Below, piece by piece: positions 1 to 8,051 of a stretch of DNA of 64,000 nucleotides. The notes beneath the pieces were generated by a model. The model did no database searches. It was given only the letters and a program-made list of their open reading frames with translations, and was not told the origin of the DNA. A program made the position numbers and the translations under genes. Location: positions 24,225 to 88,224 of the forward strand of contig NZ_CABHXX010000077.1 of NCBI RefSeq assembly GCF_902170565.1, given 5' to 3'. This DNA is from Yersinia thracica (lineage in GTDB: Bacteria > Pseudomonadota > Gammaproteobacteria > Enterobacterales > Enterobacteriaceae). Every line of letters begins with the position of its first letter. Position 1 is the stretch's first letter.

Positions 1-93
1 CGACGCCCCGCCATCACCGGGGCCGCAGATTACCGTCAATGGCTGTCCGAGAGTGGCGCAGTGCCAATTTCCAGCAGCGGAACCGCACACTAA
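1..93 (+). CDS. lysB: LysB-like inner spanin, C-terminal fragment
   Basis: Frame 1 is open from the window edge to a TAA at 91-93 and encodes a tail ending SESGAVPISSSGTAH. In P2-type phages the Rz-like spanin gene lysB ends just before tail gene R, and lysC is embedded in it in another frame. That arrangement is seen here. Only about 30 codons are visible, so the call rests on position and on the overlapping lysC frame. Confidence 0.55.
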   Translation, partial: RRPAITGAADYRQWLSESGAVPISSSGTAH

Positions 94-205
94 CGGTGAT
101 TTAAACGACGACATTGACCAGTTGGAAGCAGCGTTACACGCTTGCGCGGCGCAAGTTGATACAGTGCTAACTTGCCAGCAAGGGGCTGCCAATGTTAAAG
201 CCTGA
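1..205 (+). CDS. lysC: LysC-like outer-membrane spanin (Rz1 type), partial
   Basis: Frame 2 is open from the edge to TGA at 203-205. It is proline-rich at the start (PPSPGP), then ITVNGCPRVAQC, then an acidic helical stretch ending in QQGAANVKA. This resembles the Rz1-like LysC proteins of P2-type phages: small lipoproteins that pair with the inner spanin to fuse the membranes at lysis. The 5' end with the lipobox is outside the window. It overlaps lysB in another frame and runs 14 bases into gene R, the compact packing expected of this operon. Confidence 0.68.
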   Translation, partial: DAPPSPGPQITVNGCPRVAQCQFPAAEPHTNGDLNDDIDQLEAALHACAAQVDTVLTCQQGAANVKA

Positions 206-659
206 TTCGCTGCGTAGCGCTATTTTAAAGGCGGTGCCGTATATCAAGCAAAATCCAGATTGCTTACATGTGTTTATTGATAAAGGGGCGATTATTGCCA
301 CGCTGGCCCCGTCATTATCGTTTGAGTATCAGTACACCTTAAATCTGGTGGTGACCGATTATGCTGATAGCATTGATTTGATTGTTGTCCCGATCCTGCA
401 TTGGTTGCGCACCCATCAGCCGGATATCATGGCGAATCCCGATAAACGTCAGGATGGTTTCACCTTTGAGGTGGATTATCTGGATAATGAAGTGCGCGAT
501 ATCAGTATTGATATCAAGCTCACTGAGCGGGTGATTGTCAAAGAGCAGGACGGAACATTAAACGTTACCCATATTGATGAGCCAGTGCCACCGGAGCATT
601 TTGTCAAAAGTTACAAAGTGAATGTTGACGGTAAAACCGTGGCGGAATGGGCTGCATGA
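192..659 (+). CDS. R: P2 gpR-like tail completion protein
   Basis: This 155-residue protein has the length and order of P2 gpR, which finishes the tail before joining to the head. It starts MLKPDSLRSAILKAVPYI and has no membrane segment. The ATG at 192 lies inside the end of lysC. The stop overlaps the next start as ATGA, so translation of R and S is probably coupled. The family assignment comes from recalled similarity and from synteny with S downstream, both of which agree. Confidence 0.88.
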   Translation: MLKPDSLRSAILKAVPYIKQNPDCLHVFIDKGAIIATLAPSLSFEYQYTLNLVVTDYADSIDLIVVPILHWLRTHQPDIMANPDKRQDGFTFEVDYLDNEVRDISIDIKLTERVIVKEQDGTLNVTHIDEPVPPEHFVKSYKVNVDGKTVAEWAA

Positions 660-1102
660 ATGACCTGCATGAGCTAGACCAAGCTTTATCCATCTTACTG
701 GCGCAACTGGCACCACAGGCGCGCGGTGCATTTATGCGTCAGGTGGCTAAAGAGTTACGCCAGCGCCAGCAAAAACACATTCAGGCACAGCAGAACCCGG
801 ACGGCTCCCCTTTTGTTCCGCGCAAGAAAAAACGCCGTGATAAACAAGGCCGCATCAAGCGCAAAATGTTTACCAAACTGCGCACCGCTCGTTATATCAA
901 AAACGAATCCAACGCCGACGAGGCCGCCGTTACATTCAGTGGCAAGGTTAATAATCTGGTGCGGGTACATCACTACGGCTTGCGGGATAAAGTCACAAAG
1001 AACGGGCCAACAGTGAAATACGAACGCCGCCAGTTATTGGGATTTACTGACGGCGACAGTGAATGGATTGGGGATCTGGCATTGGAGTGGCTTGCTAAAT
1101 AG
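656..1102 (+). CDS. S: P2 gpS-like tail completion protein (virion morphogenesis family)
   Basis: This protein of about 148 residues is lysine- and arginine-rich, with a basic block near residues 45-75 (PRKKKRRDKQGRIKRK) and the QLLGF segment near the C terminus that is usual in this family. P2 gpS acts with gpR in tail completion. I take ATG 656, which overlaps the R stop and matches the family start MNDL. An in-frame ATG at 647 is possible. S is the last gene before an AT-rich insertion that breaks the usual S-V spacing. Confidence 0.86.
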   Translation: MNDLHELDQALSILLAQLAPQARGAFMRQVAKELRQRQQKHIQAQQNPDGSPFVPRKKKRRDKQGRIKRKMFTKLRTARYIKNESNADEAAVTFSGKVNNLVRVHHYGLRDKVTKNGPTVKYERRQLLGFTDGDSEWIGDLALEWLAK

Positions 1103-1137
1103 CCTGTTAAACACAGCTATTCTCATATGGTAAATTA

Positions 1138-1149
1138 TGTACATGTACA
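1138..1149. promoter_or_regulatory. Palindromic operator candidate TGTACATGTACA
   Basis: A perfect 12-bp palindrome lies 67 bases before the antitoxin start. It consists of two abutting TGTACA hexamers. TGTACA is the known core recognised by YefM, a member of the Phd/YefM antitoxin family, so autoregulation of the downstream pair is a reasonable inference. No binding data are available. Confidence 0.6.
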
Positions 1150-1215
1150 GAGTGAGTTTTGGCGGGCAACATGCTAACCTGTCGTATAGATATGGCAGGA
1201 ATACCGAGGTAGCCA

Positions 1216-1638
1216 ATGAAAGAAATAACATATACACGTCTTAGACAAGATTTAGCCAATGTGCTAGATGAAATAAGGAATGGAGAAGAATTTCTCGTAA
1301 CTCAGCGTGGGAAAGAACCGGTAAAACTAAAATCAGCGGAAATAAAAGCTGCGCCTGCGGAGACTCAGATTACAGTATTAACACTCAATGACGCCGCGAA
1401 AAAATTCATGATTAATGCTGGCAACGCCACATTGGGTATAGCCTCAATATATAAAAATTTAGGCCAACAAGTTAAAGCCTTTATGGATTCATCTGACCCT
1501 GAATTAATAAGTACGTTGAGAAAACTAGCTGAAACAGCAGTCGAAATAAATAAACAAAATAAAATATCTGTAGAGGACGCAGTAAAAGAAGTTCGTGCGC
1601 GCCACGCAGAGACAATTAAAGCTTTGGAAGATAAGTAA
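1216..1638 (+). CDS. Phd/YefM-type antitoxin, long form
   Basis: The first 45 residues match the Phd/YefM DNA-binding fold: MKEITYTRLRQDLANVLDEI, then an NGEEFLVTQRGKEPV strand region. The protein is 140 residues, much longer than the usual 70-90. Its second half is helical, with repeated charged residues, and is a likely toxin-neutralising domain. ATG 1216 follows a GAGGTAG ribosome site. The stop overlaps the toxin ATG by one base, the usual coupled layout. The gene is clearly more AT-rich than the phage genes around it, which indicates separate acquisition between S and V, where P2 relatives also carry cargo. Confidence 0.8.
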   Translation: MKEITYTRLRQDLANVLDEIRNGEEFLVTQRGKEPVKLKSAEIKAAPAETQITVLTLNDAAKKFMINAGNATLGIASIYKNLGQQVKAFMDSSDPELISTLRKLAETAVEINKQNKISVEDAVKEVRARHAETIKALEDK

Positions 1639-2222
1639 TGGATGACTTTATTTTCCTTAACATTGATCAAGTGATTAAAATCCAGAGTACTACTCTTCCT
1701 ACAGGTGCAGTTTTTGATAGAGGAAAATTAGCTGGGGCACTTGCCCGCGTTGAAAATCATCAACATTACAATAACTGCAATAATATATTTGAACTTGCGG
1801 CCATGTATCTAATTTCTATAGCTAAGTCACATGCCTTTGCTGATGCTAACAAAAGAACAGCGTTTATTTCATGTGCATCTTTTTTGCGGGCAAATGGTAT
1901 ACAGCTAGCCGAATCATCTTTCTATCTTACGAAACTGACAGTAATGGTTGCAGGTGATAAAGTTGACATACAGGAAACAGCATCCCTTTTAGCTCTCATG
2001 TCAGATTTTTATCATGTTATTTTTGATGATGAGACTGAATCTTATGATGAAGAGAAGCTAATTTATTTTCACCTAACTATCGCTGCAATGATGAATGATG
2101 CATTAGAAATTAATGGAGATAAAACAAGCGTAATGGAATCCGCTGTTGTAAAGCTGATTTCAGATAAAGAAATAAATGCTATGACAGAAGAAATATTAGC
2201 TGATTACCAGAATGGTAAGTAA
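1638..2222 (+). CDS. Doc/Fic-fold toxin with extra C-terminal domain
   Basis: The Fic/Doc motif HAFADANKR is at residues 65-73, preceded by the helices expected of Doc. Known Doc phosphorylates and inactivates EF-Tu, while larger Fic proteins usually AMPylate; which applies here cannot be read from the sequence. The protein has 194 residues against about 126 for P1 Doc. Residues 130-194 form an acidic, helical extension with no match I recognise. It overlaps the antitoxin gene by one base and is followed by a strong hairpin. AT-rich composition supports acquisition as a cassette. The catalytic histidine, asparagine, lysine and arginine are all present, so it is probably intact. Confidence 0.8.
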   Translation: MDDFIFLNIDQVIKIQSTTLPTGAVFDRGKLAGALARVENHQHYNNCNNIFELAAMYLISIAKSHAFADANKRTAFISCASFLRANGIQLAESSFYLTKLTVMVAGDKVDIQETASLLALMSDFYHVIFDDETESYDEEKLIYFHLTIAAMMNDALEINGDKTSVMESAVVKLISDKEINAMTEEILADYQNGK

Positions 2223-2240
2223 GCAAAAAATACGATAATA

Positions 2241-2276
2241 AATAATAAGAAGCCTCACTCAAGGTTTCTTATTATT
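2241..2276. terminator. Hairpin ending the toxin-antitoxin cassette
   Basis: Arms AATAATAAGAA-CCT and AGG-TTCTTATTATT pair almost perfectly around a short loop just after the toxin stop. The A-rich left arm and T-rich right arm would let it work in either direction. It isolates the cassette from the late promoter of V. Confidence 0.7.
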
Positions 2277-2295
2277 GTTAAAATTTGTTCTCTCT

Positions 2296-2313
2296 TGTGC
2301 CATCCCCCACACA
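2296..2313 (+). promoter_or_regulatory. Ogr-binding site of the V late promoter
   Basis: TGT-N12-ACA is seen exactly (TGT 2296-2298, ACA 2311-2313). This is the established site for the P2 Ogr/Delta activators, normally centred near -55 of late promoters. It lies 47 bases before the V start and shares the stretch GTGCCATCCC with the FI promoter site. Confidence 0.8.
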
Positions 2314-2359
2314 AAACTCATCACATGCCGCGCGCGCCCGTAGGCGGCACACTGGCCGC

Positions 2360-2995
2360 ATGAATATCCTTATTGCTGGTCTTAAACGCCTGCTGGCTAA
2401 CATTATTCGTATTGGCATCGTCTCAGACGTCGACCTCGCCAACGGACTGTGCCGGGTTAAAATAGGCAACCTTGAAACCGATTGGCTCAATTGGCTCACC
2501 CTCCGCGCCGGTCGGGTGCGTTTTTGGTCTGCCCCATCCAAGGGTGAACAAGTCATGGTGTTGAGTATCGGCGGTGAACTCACCACCGGTTTTGTGCTGC
2601 CCGCCATCTTTTCGGATGCCAATCCTGCGCCATCACAATCGGCTGACGCCATGGTGATCACTTTTCCCGATGGTGCGCGTTTTGAGTATGAGCCGGAAAG
2701 CAGTCACCTGGCTGTCACCGGCATAGCCACGGCGGTGATTGAGGCCAGTAAATCGGTGGATGTTACCGCCCCCAATATCACCTGTACCGCATCAGTCAAA
2801 ATCACCCTGGATACACCCGAAGTGGAATGCACTCAACATCTGGCGACCGCCACCTTAGAAGTGAAACAAGGCGGCAAAATGACCGGCAATATTGAACATT
2901 CCGGCGGCCAGTTTTCATCCAATGGCGTGGTGGTCGATAAGCATGACCACGGCGGCGTGCAGCGCGGCGGAAGCTGGACTGAGGGGGTAAAATGA
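2360..2995 (+). CDS. V: P2 gpV-like baseplate spike protein
   Basis: At 211 residues it has the same length as P2 gpV, the membrane-piercing spike at the tail tip. The N-terminal OB-like part includes residues such as GNLETDWLNWLT. The C-terminal part is beta-rich and repetitive (TAPNITCTASVKITLDTPEV), ending in HDHGG, the conserved iron-binding region of these spikes. I prefer ATG 2360 (MNILIAG) over an in-frame ATG at 2285, because it gives the family length and the upstream one would lie within the promoter. The stop overlaps W as ATGA. Confidence 0.88.
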   Translation: MNILIAGLKRLLANIIRIGIVSDVDLANGLCRVKIGNLETDWLNWLTLRAGRVRFWSAPSKGEQVMVLSIGGELTTGFVLPAIFSDANPAPSQSADAMVITFPDGARFEYEPESSHLAVTGIATAVIEASKSVDVTAPNITCTASVKITLDTPEVECTQHLATATLEVKQGGKMTGNIEHSGGQFSSNGVVVDKHDHGGVQRGGSWTEGVK

Positions 2996-3348
2996 CAAGC
3001 TATAAATATATCGGTATGAACCGCAACAGCGGTTTAAACATCGGAGATATTGACCATATTCGCCAGTCAATCAGTGACATTCTGACCACGCCGCAAGGCT
3101 CGCGAGTGATGCGCCGTGATTATGGCTCCTTACTATCAACCCTAATCGACCAGCCGCAAAATCCCGCTCTGCGCCTCAAAATGATGGCGGCGGTGTATGG
3201 CGCGGTGATGCGCTGGGAGCCGCGTGTGACTTTAAATGCCATCAGTATCACCACCCAGATTGACGGCCAGATGATAGTGGATTTATCCGGTAGCCGTACC
3301 GATAGCGATAGCCGGTTGAGTTTGGCCGTGCCACTAGGAGGCCAATAA
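2992..3348 (+). CDS. W: P2 gpW-like baseplate wedge protein (gp25 family)
   Basis: This 118-residue protein carries the GPW/gp25 pattern: IRQSISDILTTPQGSRVMRRDYGS, then a conserved basic and tryptophan-containing second half (YGAVMRWEPRV). The family forms part of the baseplate wedge in contractile tails, like T4 gp25. Start and stop overlap V and J (ATGA, TAATG), showing a tightly coupled V-W-J block. Confidence 0.9.
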   Translation: MTSYKYIGMNRNSGLNIGDIDHIRQSISDILTTPQGSRVMRRDYGSLLSTLIDQPQNPALRLKMMAAVYGAVMRWEPRVTLNAISITTQIDGQMIVDLSGSRTDSDSRLSLAVPLGGQ

Positions 3349-4256
3349 TGGCGATCATTGATTTAAGCCAGTTACCAGCCCCGCTGGTGATTGAATCACT
3401 GGATTTTGAAAGCCTACTTGCCGTGCGCAAAGAGGAATATATCTCCCTATATCCGGCTGACCAACAAGACGCGGTGCGACTAACGCTGTCATTTGAGTCC
3501 GAACCCATCGTGAAAATGTTGCAGGAAAGTGCTTACCGTGAATTGCTGTTGCGTCAGCGTGTCAATGAGGGGGCGCAAGCGGTGATGGTGGCCCATGCGA
3601 TGGGGAGTGATTTAGATCACCTCGGCGCAAATAATGGTATTGCGCGACTGACCATCACGCCAGCCAATCCAGATGCTATCCCGCCGATTACCGCAGTGAT
3701 GGAATCTGACGACGATTTCCGTATGCGTATCCCGCAGGCCTTTGAGGGTTTGAGCGTAGCCGGGCCAACCGGCGCTTACGAATATCATGCTCGCAGTGCA
3801 GATGGTCGGATTGCTGACGCCTCCGCAATCAGCCCATCCCCCGCTTGCGTTACCGTCACGGTGCTCTCTCGCGAGGGCAATGGCGTAGCCGCACAAGATT
3901 TATTGGATAAAGTTTTTACCGTGCTAAACGATGAGAACGTGCGGCCGGTGGCGGATCGGTTAACCGTCAATTCTGCCGCTATCGTGGAATACCAGATTGA
4001 CGCCACGCTCTATTTTTATCCGGGGCCAGAAGCCGAACCGATCCGCGCCGCCGCCGAAGCCAGGCTAAAAACCTATATCAGCACCCAACGCCGCTTAGGC
4101 AGGGATATTCGCCAATCTGCCATTTACGCCGCGCTGCATGTTGAGGGGGTGCAGCGGGTAGAGCTGGTCGCGCCGCTGGCAGATGTGGTGTTGGATAGAA
4201 CGCAAGCCGCTCACTGCACCGGCTATACCTTGACGGCGGGAGGCTCCGATGAATAA
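3348..4256 (+). CDS. J: P2 gpJ-like baseplate assembly protein
   Basis: At 302 residues it has the length of P2 gpJ, a baseplate wedge protein related to Mu gp47 and T4 gp6. The N terminus MAIIDLSQLPAPLVIESLDF and the central AFEGLSVAGPTGAYEYHARSA are typical of the family. The gene starts on the last base of the W stop and overlaps I by 8 bases. Confidence 0.9.
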   Translation: MAIIDLSQLPAPLVIESLDFESLLAVRKEEYISLYPADQQDAVRLTLSFESEPIVKMLQESAYRELLLRQRVNEGAQAVMVAHAMGSDLDHLGANNGIARLTITPANPDAIPPITAVMESDDDFRMRIPQAFEGLSVAGPTGAYEYHARSADGRIADASAISPSPACVTVTVLSREGNGVAAQDLLDKVFTVLNDENVRPVADRLTVNSAAIVEYQIDATLYFYPGPEAEPIRAAAEARLKTYISTQRRLGRDIRQSAIYAALHVEGVQRVELVAPLADVVLDRTQAAHCTGYTLTAGGSDE

Positions 4257-4797
4257 ACGCCTATTGCCGGTTGGCTCTACCCCGTTGGAAATTGCCGCCG
4301 CCCAAGCCTGCGCCCGTATGGCGGATATTGACGTGCCATTACGCCAACTGTGGAACGCTGACACCTGCCCGTTGGACTTATTGCCTTATTTAGCGTGGGC
4401 GTGGTCAGTGGATCGCTGGGATGAAAAATGGCCGGAAGCCACAAAACGGGCAGTGGTTAAAGCCTCTTACACTGTGCATAAACGCAAGGGCACCATTGGC
4501 GCATTGCGCCGCGTGGTAGAGCCGCTCGGCTACCTTATTCGGGTGATCGAATGGTGGAAAACCAACGAAACCCCCGGCACCTTTCGCCTTGATGTAGGTG
4601 TGTTGGAAACCGGTATTACCGAGGAAATGTATTTTGAGTTGGAGCGGTTGATAGACGATGCCAAACCGTGCAGTCGCCATCTGAATGGCCTGTCGATTAA
4701 TTTGGCGGTTAACGGGGCAATCCCCATCAGCGCCGCCAGCTATGACAGCGACGAAATGACCATTTACCCCTATGAATGGACTCAATATGACAAATAA
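4249..4797 (+). CDS. I: P2 gpI-like tail protein
   Basis: This 182-residue protein matches the tail protein I family: LLPVGSTPLEIAAAQACARM at the N terminus, then LPYLAWAWSVDRWDEKW and HKRKGTIGALRRVVEPLGY. It is a baseplate component that links to the fibre region. It starts within J and its 3' end overlaps the H start by 11 bases. Confidence 0.9.
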   Translation: MNKRLLPVGSTPLEIAAAQACARMADIDVPLRQLWNADTCPLDLLPYLAWAWSVDRWDEKWPEATKRAVVKASYTVHKRKGTIGALRRVVEPLGYLIRVIEWWKTNETPGTFRLDVGVLETGITEEMYFELERLIDDAKPCSRHLNGLSINLAVNGAIPISAASYDSDEMTIYPYEWTQYDK

Positions 4798-6334
4798 ATA
4801 CTTTGCCTTATTAACCCATATCGGCACGGCCAGACTGGCGAGCGCCACCGCGTTAGGCACCCGTTTAGAGATAACTCACATGGCGGTCGGGGATGGCGGC
4901 GGCACCCTGCCGACACCCGATCCGGCACAAACTCAGTTGGTGAATGAACAGCGCCGCGCCGCCCTTAGTGCCCTGACGATTGACCCGAGCAATCCCCGTC
5001 AGATTATTGCGGAACAGATTATCTCTGAGATTGAGGGCGGGTGGTGGATTCGGGAGATTGGCTTGCTGAATAAAGCCGGGGAATTAATTGCCATCGCCAA
5101 TTGCCCGGAAAGCTATAAGCCGCAAATGCAGGAAGGCAGTGGCCGTACCCAACTGATTCGTATGATATTCATGGTCAGCAGCACCGCGTCAGTGATACTG
5201 AAAATTATCCCATCAGCGGTACTGACCGCGCGAAACTATGCGGATGAAAAAGCGATTGAGGTCAAAACCTATATCGATGAGTTAATGATTGCTCATGAAA
5301 ACTCATGCAACCATCCCGATGCTAGCTTATACGCCAAAGGTTTTACGCGATTAAGTAACGCCATCGATAGCAAAATTGAGACCGAAGCCGCCACGCCAAA
5401 AGCGGTGCAAAAAGCGGTAAGGGCGGCGATGACATTGATGCGCGACCATCTCGACGCCCCCTATCCTCATCCGCAATATCTCCTCGTCAGCCAAAACTTA
5501 TATGAGCTTATCGATAAAAAGGCGGCGCGGAAAAACCTGCAATTAGGCTCTGCGGCCACCAGAAATGTCGGTAATGCGCAAGATGAACTCATGGCGGTCG
5601 GGGCCTTTGGCTGGGGCGGCTCCTGCATTATTGCCTCGGCGGGGATCAATGCGCTGACAAAAACCGGCATGTACTGTGTCAATCAATACGCTGCCGATAA
5701 GCCCGAGGGCTTTGGTGATGCGACCATTCAGCATATTCAAAATGACTCGTTAACCGCCCACCAGTTCATTTTCTCCACCAATAATACCCACACTGCGGCA
5801 AAAATAGCTTATCGCCTGCGCTCCTATGGTCAATGGCGGGAATGGATAGATATCGTCACCAGTCGCAGCGATACACTAACGCCCATCGGCATCCCACTGC
5901 CCTACCCAGGCACCACGCCACCGGCTGGCTATTTAAAATGCAACGGCGCAGCATTTTATCCCTACCGTTACCCCACGCTGGCAACCTTATATCCGACTCA
6001 TAAATTACCCGATTTGCGCGGTGAGTTTATTCGTGGATTTGATGACGGGCGCGGCATTGATACCAGTCGCACCCTGTTAAGCGCACAAACCGACGCGCTG
6101 CAAAATATCACCGGTGGTATCCGTGGCGTATCGGAAAGCCTCGGCAGCGCAGCAGAGAGCAATTTCACTGGTGCTTTCGCGAAAACGCACTCTGTCGGCA
6201 ACGACAACACCCCACACCATACCGACATCACCCATTGTGGCAGCTTTGATTTTGACGCCTCCCGCGTGGTGCGCACCGCCGCCGAAACCCGACCACGCAA
6301 TATTGCGTTTTGCTATATCTTGAGGGCGATCTAA
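4787..6334 (+). CDS. H: P2 gpH-like tail fibre with collar domain
   Basis: This is the host-recognition fibre. Residues 1-160 are the conserved attachment part (TNKYFALLTHIGTARLASA, GGWWIREIGLLNKAGELIAI). The middle is variable. The end carries a phage tail-collar domain (PAGYLKCNGAAFYPYRYPTL, LPDLRGEFIRGFDDGRGID, ending NIAFCYILRAI). It has about 515 residues, shorter than the 669 of P2 gpH, which is normal for fibres exchanged between phages. I use ATG 4787 (MTNKYF) rather than 4772. The stop overlaps the next gene, the usual partner that folds the fibre tip. Confidence 0.9.
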   Translation: MTNKYFALLTHIGTARLASATALGTRLEITHMAVGDGGGTLPTPDPAQTQLVNEQRRAALSALTIDPSNPRQIIAEQIISEIEGGWWIREIGLLNKAGELIAIANCPESYKPQMQEGSGRTQLIRMIFMVSSTASVILKIIPSAVLTARNYADEKAIEVKTYIDELMIAHENSCNHPDASLYAKGFTRLSNAIDSKIETEAATPKAVQKAVRAAMTLMRDHLDAPYPHPQYLLVSQNLYELIDKKAARKNLQLGSAATRNVGNAQDELMAVGAFGWGGSCIIASAGINALTKTGMYCVNQYAADKPEGFGDATIQHIQNDSLTAHQFIFSTNNTHTAAKIAYRLRSYGQWREWIDIVTSRSDTLTPIGIPLPYPGTTPPAGYLKCNGAAFYPYRYPTLATLYPTHKLPDLRGEFIRGFDDGRGIDTSRTLLSAQTDALQNITGGIRGVSESLGSAAESNFTGAFAKTHSVGNDNTPHHTDITHCGSFDFDASRVVRTAAETRPRNIAFCYILRAI

Positions 6335-6945
6335 TGAAATATGACTTTACGGTGCAACCGGCCATCTTGGATGACCGTCAACTCGCCAGTCAGGCGGGGT
6401 GGATAACGCTCTATCACTATGATGCGGGTAGTCTGGAATACACCAGTGCGGATATGGAGTACTTGCCGCTCGGCGTCGGCTTACCGGCTCATTCGGTGGC
6501 TGACGCGCCAGTCATCCAGCCTAAAACCGGCATGGCATTGGTGAGAGATTTGACGGAAAACCAGTGGATAACAGTAGCAGACCATCGCCATCAAACGGTG
6601 TATGACATTGAAACCAAAACTGAATCCATCATTTCTGCGCTCGGCCCCATGCCACACAATAAAACACTGATTCAGCCAACACATGAATTTGATCGATGGA
6701 CGGGAACCGCCTGGAAAGTCGATCAACAGGCATTAAAAGCCAGCCATATTGCCGCCGCCGTCCAACAAAAAACCGCGCTGATAAAGCAGGTTTCGGAGCA
6801 CATCAACATCCTACTCGACGCCATCGCAATGGATAATCAACAGACTGATATTCAGCAATTGGCGGCACTCAAACAGTACCGTGTCGCGCTAATGCGCATT
6901 GACTCAAACGCCGCGCCGGATATTGACTGGCCGGAAAAACCATAA
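6334..6945 (+). CDS. G: P2 gpG-like tail fibre assembly protein
   Basis: About 203 residues. The C-terminal LKQYRVALMRID-APDIDWPEKP is the hallmark of the tail fibre assembly (Tfa) family, which chaperones and trimerises the fibre tip. I choose ATG 6334 (MKYDFTV), which overlaps the H stop and has a GAGGG ribosome site; an upstream in-frame start lies inside H. A hairpin GGCGA...TCGCC follows the stop by a few bases and may end the V-to-G transcript. Confidence 0.88.
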   Translation: MKYDFTVQPAILDDRQLASQAGWITLYHYDAGSLEYTSADMEYLPLGVGLPAHSVADAPVIQPKTGMALVRDLTENQWITVADHRHQTVYDIETKTESIISALGPMPHNKTLIQPTHEFDRWTGTAWKVDQQALKASHIAAAVQQKTALIKQVSEHINILLDAIAMDNQQTDIQQLAALKQYRVALMRIDSNAAPDIDWPEKP

Positions 6946-7103
6946 TTTTAACGGGCGATGTCGCGTTGATGTCGCCTTATTTCTGCTATTTTTCGTACCT
7001 TATTTATTCCGCGCTGTGATTGTTTGTTCTTTCTTATTTATATCGATAACTCATTATTTTAAATAGAAAAAATGTTTGTCCTAAAGTGGTGCGGAGTGAT
7101 TGC
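6946..7103 (+). repeat. Imperfect direct repeat, copy A (before rpn)
   Basis: It begins TTTTAACGGGCGATG with a small hairpin (GGCGA/TCGCC) and ends with AAATGTTTGTCCTAAAGTG and GATTGC. The same order of elements recurs after the nuclease gene as copy B. The last 22 bases of the core (7067-7088 versus 8184-8205) are identical, while the middle has drifted. The pair brackets the cargo gene. Confidence 0.7.
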
Positions 7104-7134
7104 TCACACTGATCACCATGACTATTATCGCCCG

Positions 7135-8031
7135 ATGAAAACGACCCCTACCCCCCATGATGCACTTTTTAAGAATTTTATGACCCAGCCCGCGACGGCG
7201 TGTGACCTGCTGGAGTTCCATTTGCCACCTGAATTGCGGCAACTTTGTGACCTGAGCACCTTACGGCTGGAATCTGGCAGTTTTATTGAAAACAACCTGC
7301 GCGCTTGCTACTCGGACGTGCTCTACTCGCTCAAAACGACTGCGGGGGACGGTTATGTTTACGCCCTCATTGAACATCAAAGTTCCCCTGATAAGCATAT
7401 GGCTTTTCGCATGATGCGCTACGCTATTGCCGCTATGCAGAGTCATCTTGATGCCGGACACGACCAATTGCCGCTGGTCATTCCCATGTTGTTCTATCAT
7501 GGCATGGTCACGCCGTATCCGTATCCCATGAGCTGGTTACAAGCGTTCAGCGTACCCACACTTGCCGGACAGCTATATGGCGGCAACTTTCCGTTGATTG
7601 ATGTGACCGTTATCCCCGATGACGAAATCATGACACATAAGCATGTCGCCATTCTGGAGCTGTTGCAGAAACACATTCGTCAACGTGACCTATCCGAATT
7701 ATCGGATCAACTGGTCATGCTGATAGCAAGTGGTTACACTACAGAAGATCAACTAAAAGCGGCGATAAATTACATCATACAGGTTGGTGATACGGCAGAC
7801 CCAGAAGCGTTCCTCCGCAGCCTGGCCAACCGCTTACCGCAGCATGAGGAGTCACTGATGACAATTGCACAAAAACTGGAACAAAAAGGTGAAACAAGGG
7901 GTGAAGCAAGGGGCGAGAAGAATGCCACTCTGAAAATTGCCCGTACCATGTTAGCCAATGGTCTTGACCGTGCCACAGTAATGAAAATGACAGGTCTGAG
8001 AGAAGAAGAACTGGCACAAATTTGCCATTAA
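7135..8031 (+). CDS. Rpn-family PD-(D/E)XK nuclease (YhgA-like transposase family)
   Basis: The N terminus TPTPHDALFKNFMTQPATACDLL is the Rpn/YhgA signature. Catalytic residues of the PD-(D/E)XK fold are visible as D61 (CYSDVLYS) and E80-x-Q82 (ALIEHQS). E. coli RpnA-E are DNA endonucleases that promote RecA-independent recombination, and later work places the family among toxic anti-phage nucleases. The tail (GETRGEARGEKNATLKIA, then MKMTGLREEELAQI) is the usual C-terminal region. ATG 7135 gives the family start; no good ribosome site precedes it. The gene is cargo between G and FI, where P2 carries fun(Z). Confidence 0.85.
   Translation: MKTTPTPHDALFKNFMTQPATACDLLEFHLPPELRQLCDLSTLRLESGSFIENNLRACYSDVLYSLKTTAGDGYVYALIEHQSSPDKHMAFRMMRYAIAAMQSHLDAGHDQLPLVIPMLFYHGMVTPYPYPMSWLQAFSVPTLAGQLYGGNFPLIDVTVIPDDEIMTHKHVAILELLQKHIRQRDLSELSDQLVMLIASGYTTEDQLKAAINYIIQVGDTADPEAFLRSLANRLPQHEESLMTIAQKLEQKGETRGEARGEKNATLKIARTMLANGLDRATVMKMTGLREEELAQICH
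7858..8031 (+). CDS. Possible intragenic Rpn small protein (in-frame internal start)
   Basis: An in-frame ATG at 7858 follows GAGGAG by 6 bases, a far better ribosome site than that of the full gene. It would make a 57-residue protein, MTIAQKLEQKGETRGEARGE to the Rpn stop. Known Rpn genes produce such C-terminal small proteins from internal starts, and these neutralise the nuclease. The start and ribosome site are seen in the sequence; production and antitoxin function are inferred. Confidence 0.5.
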   Translation: MTIAQKLEQKGETRGEARGEKNATLKIARTMLANGLDRATVMKMTGLREEELAQICH

Positions 8032-8051
8032 GTTGCTAGTTAAATCCCTAC

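Noticed and set aside
2285..2359. N-terminal extension of gene V
   Set aside because: It would begin within the late promoter region and exceeds the family length of 211 residues.
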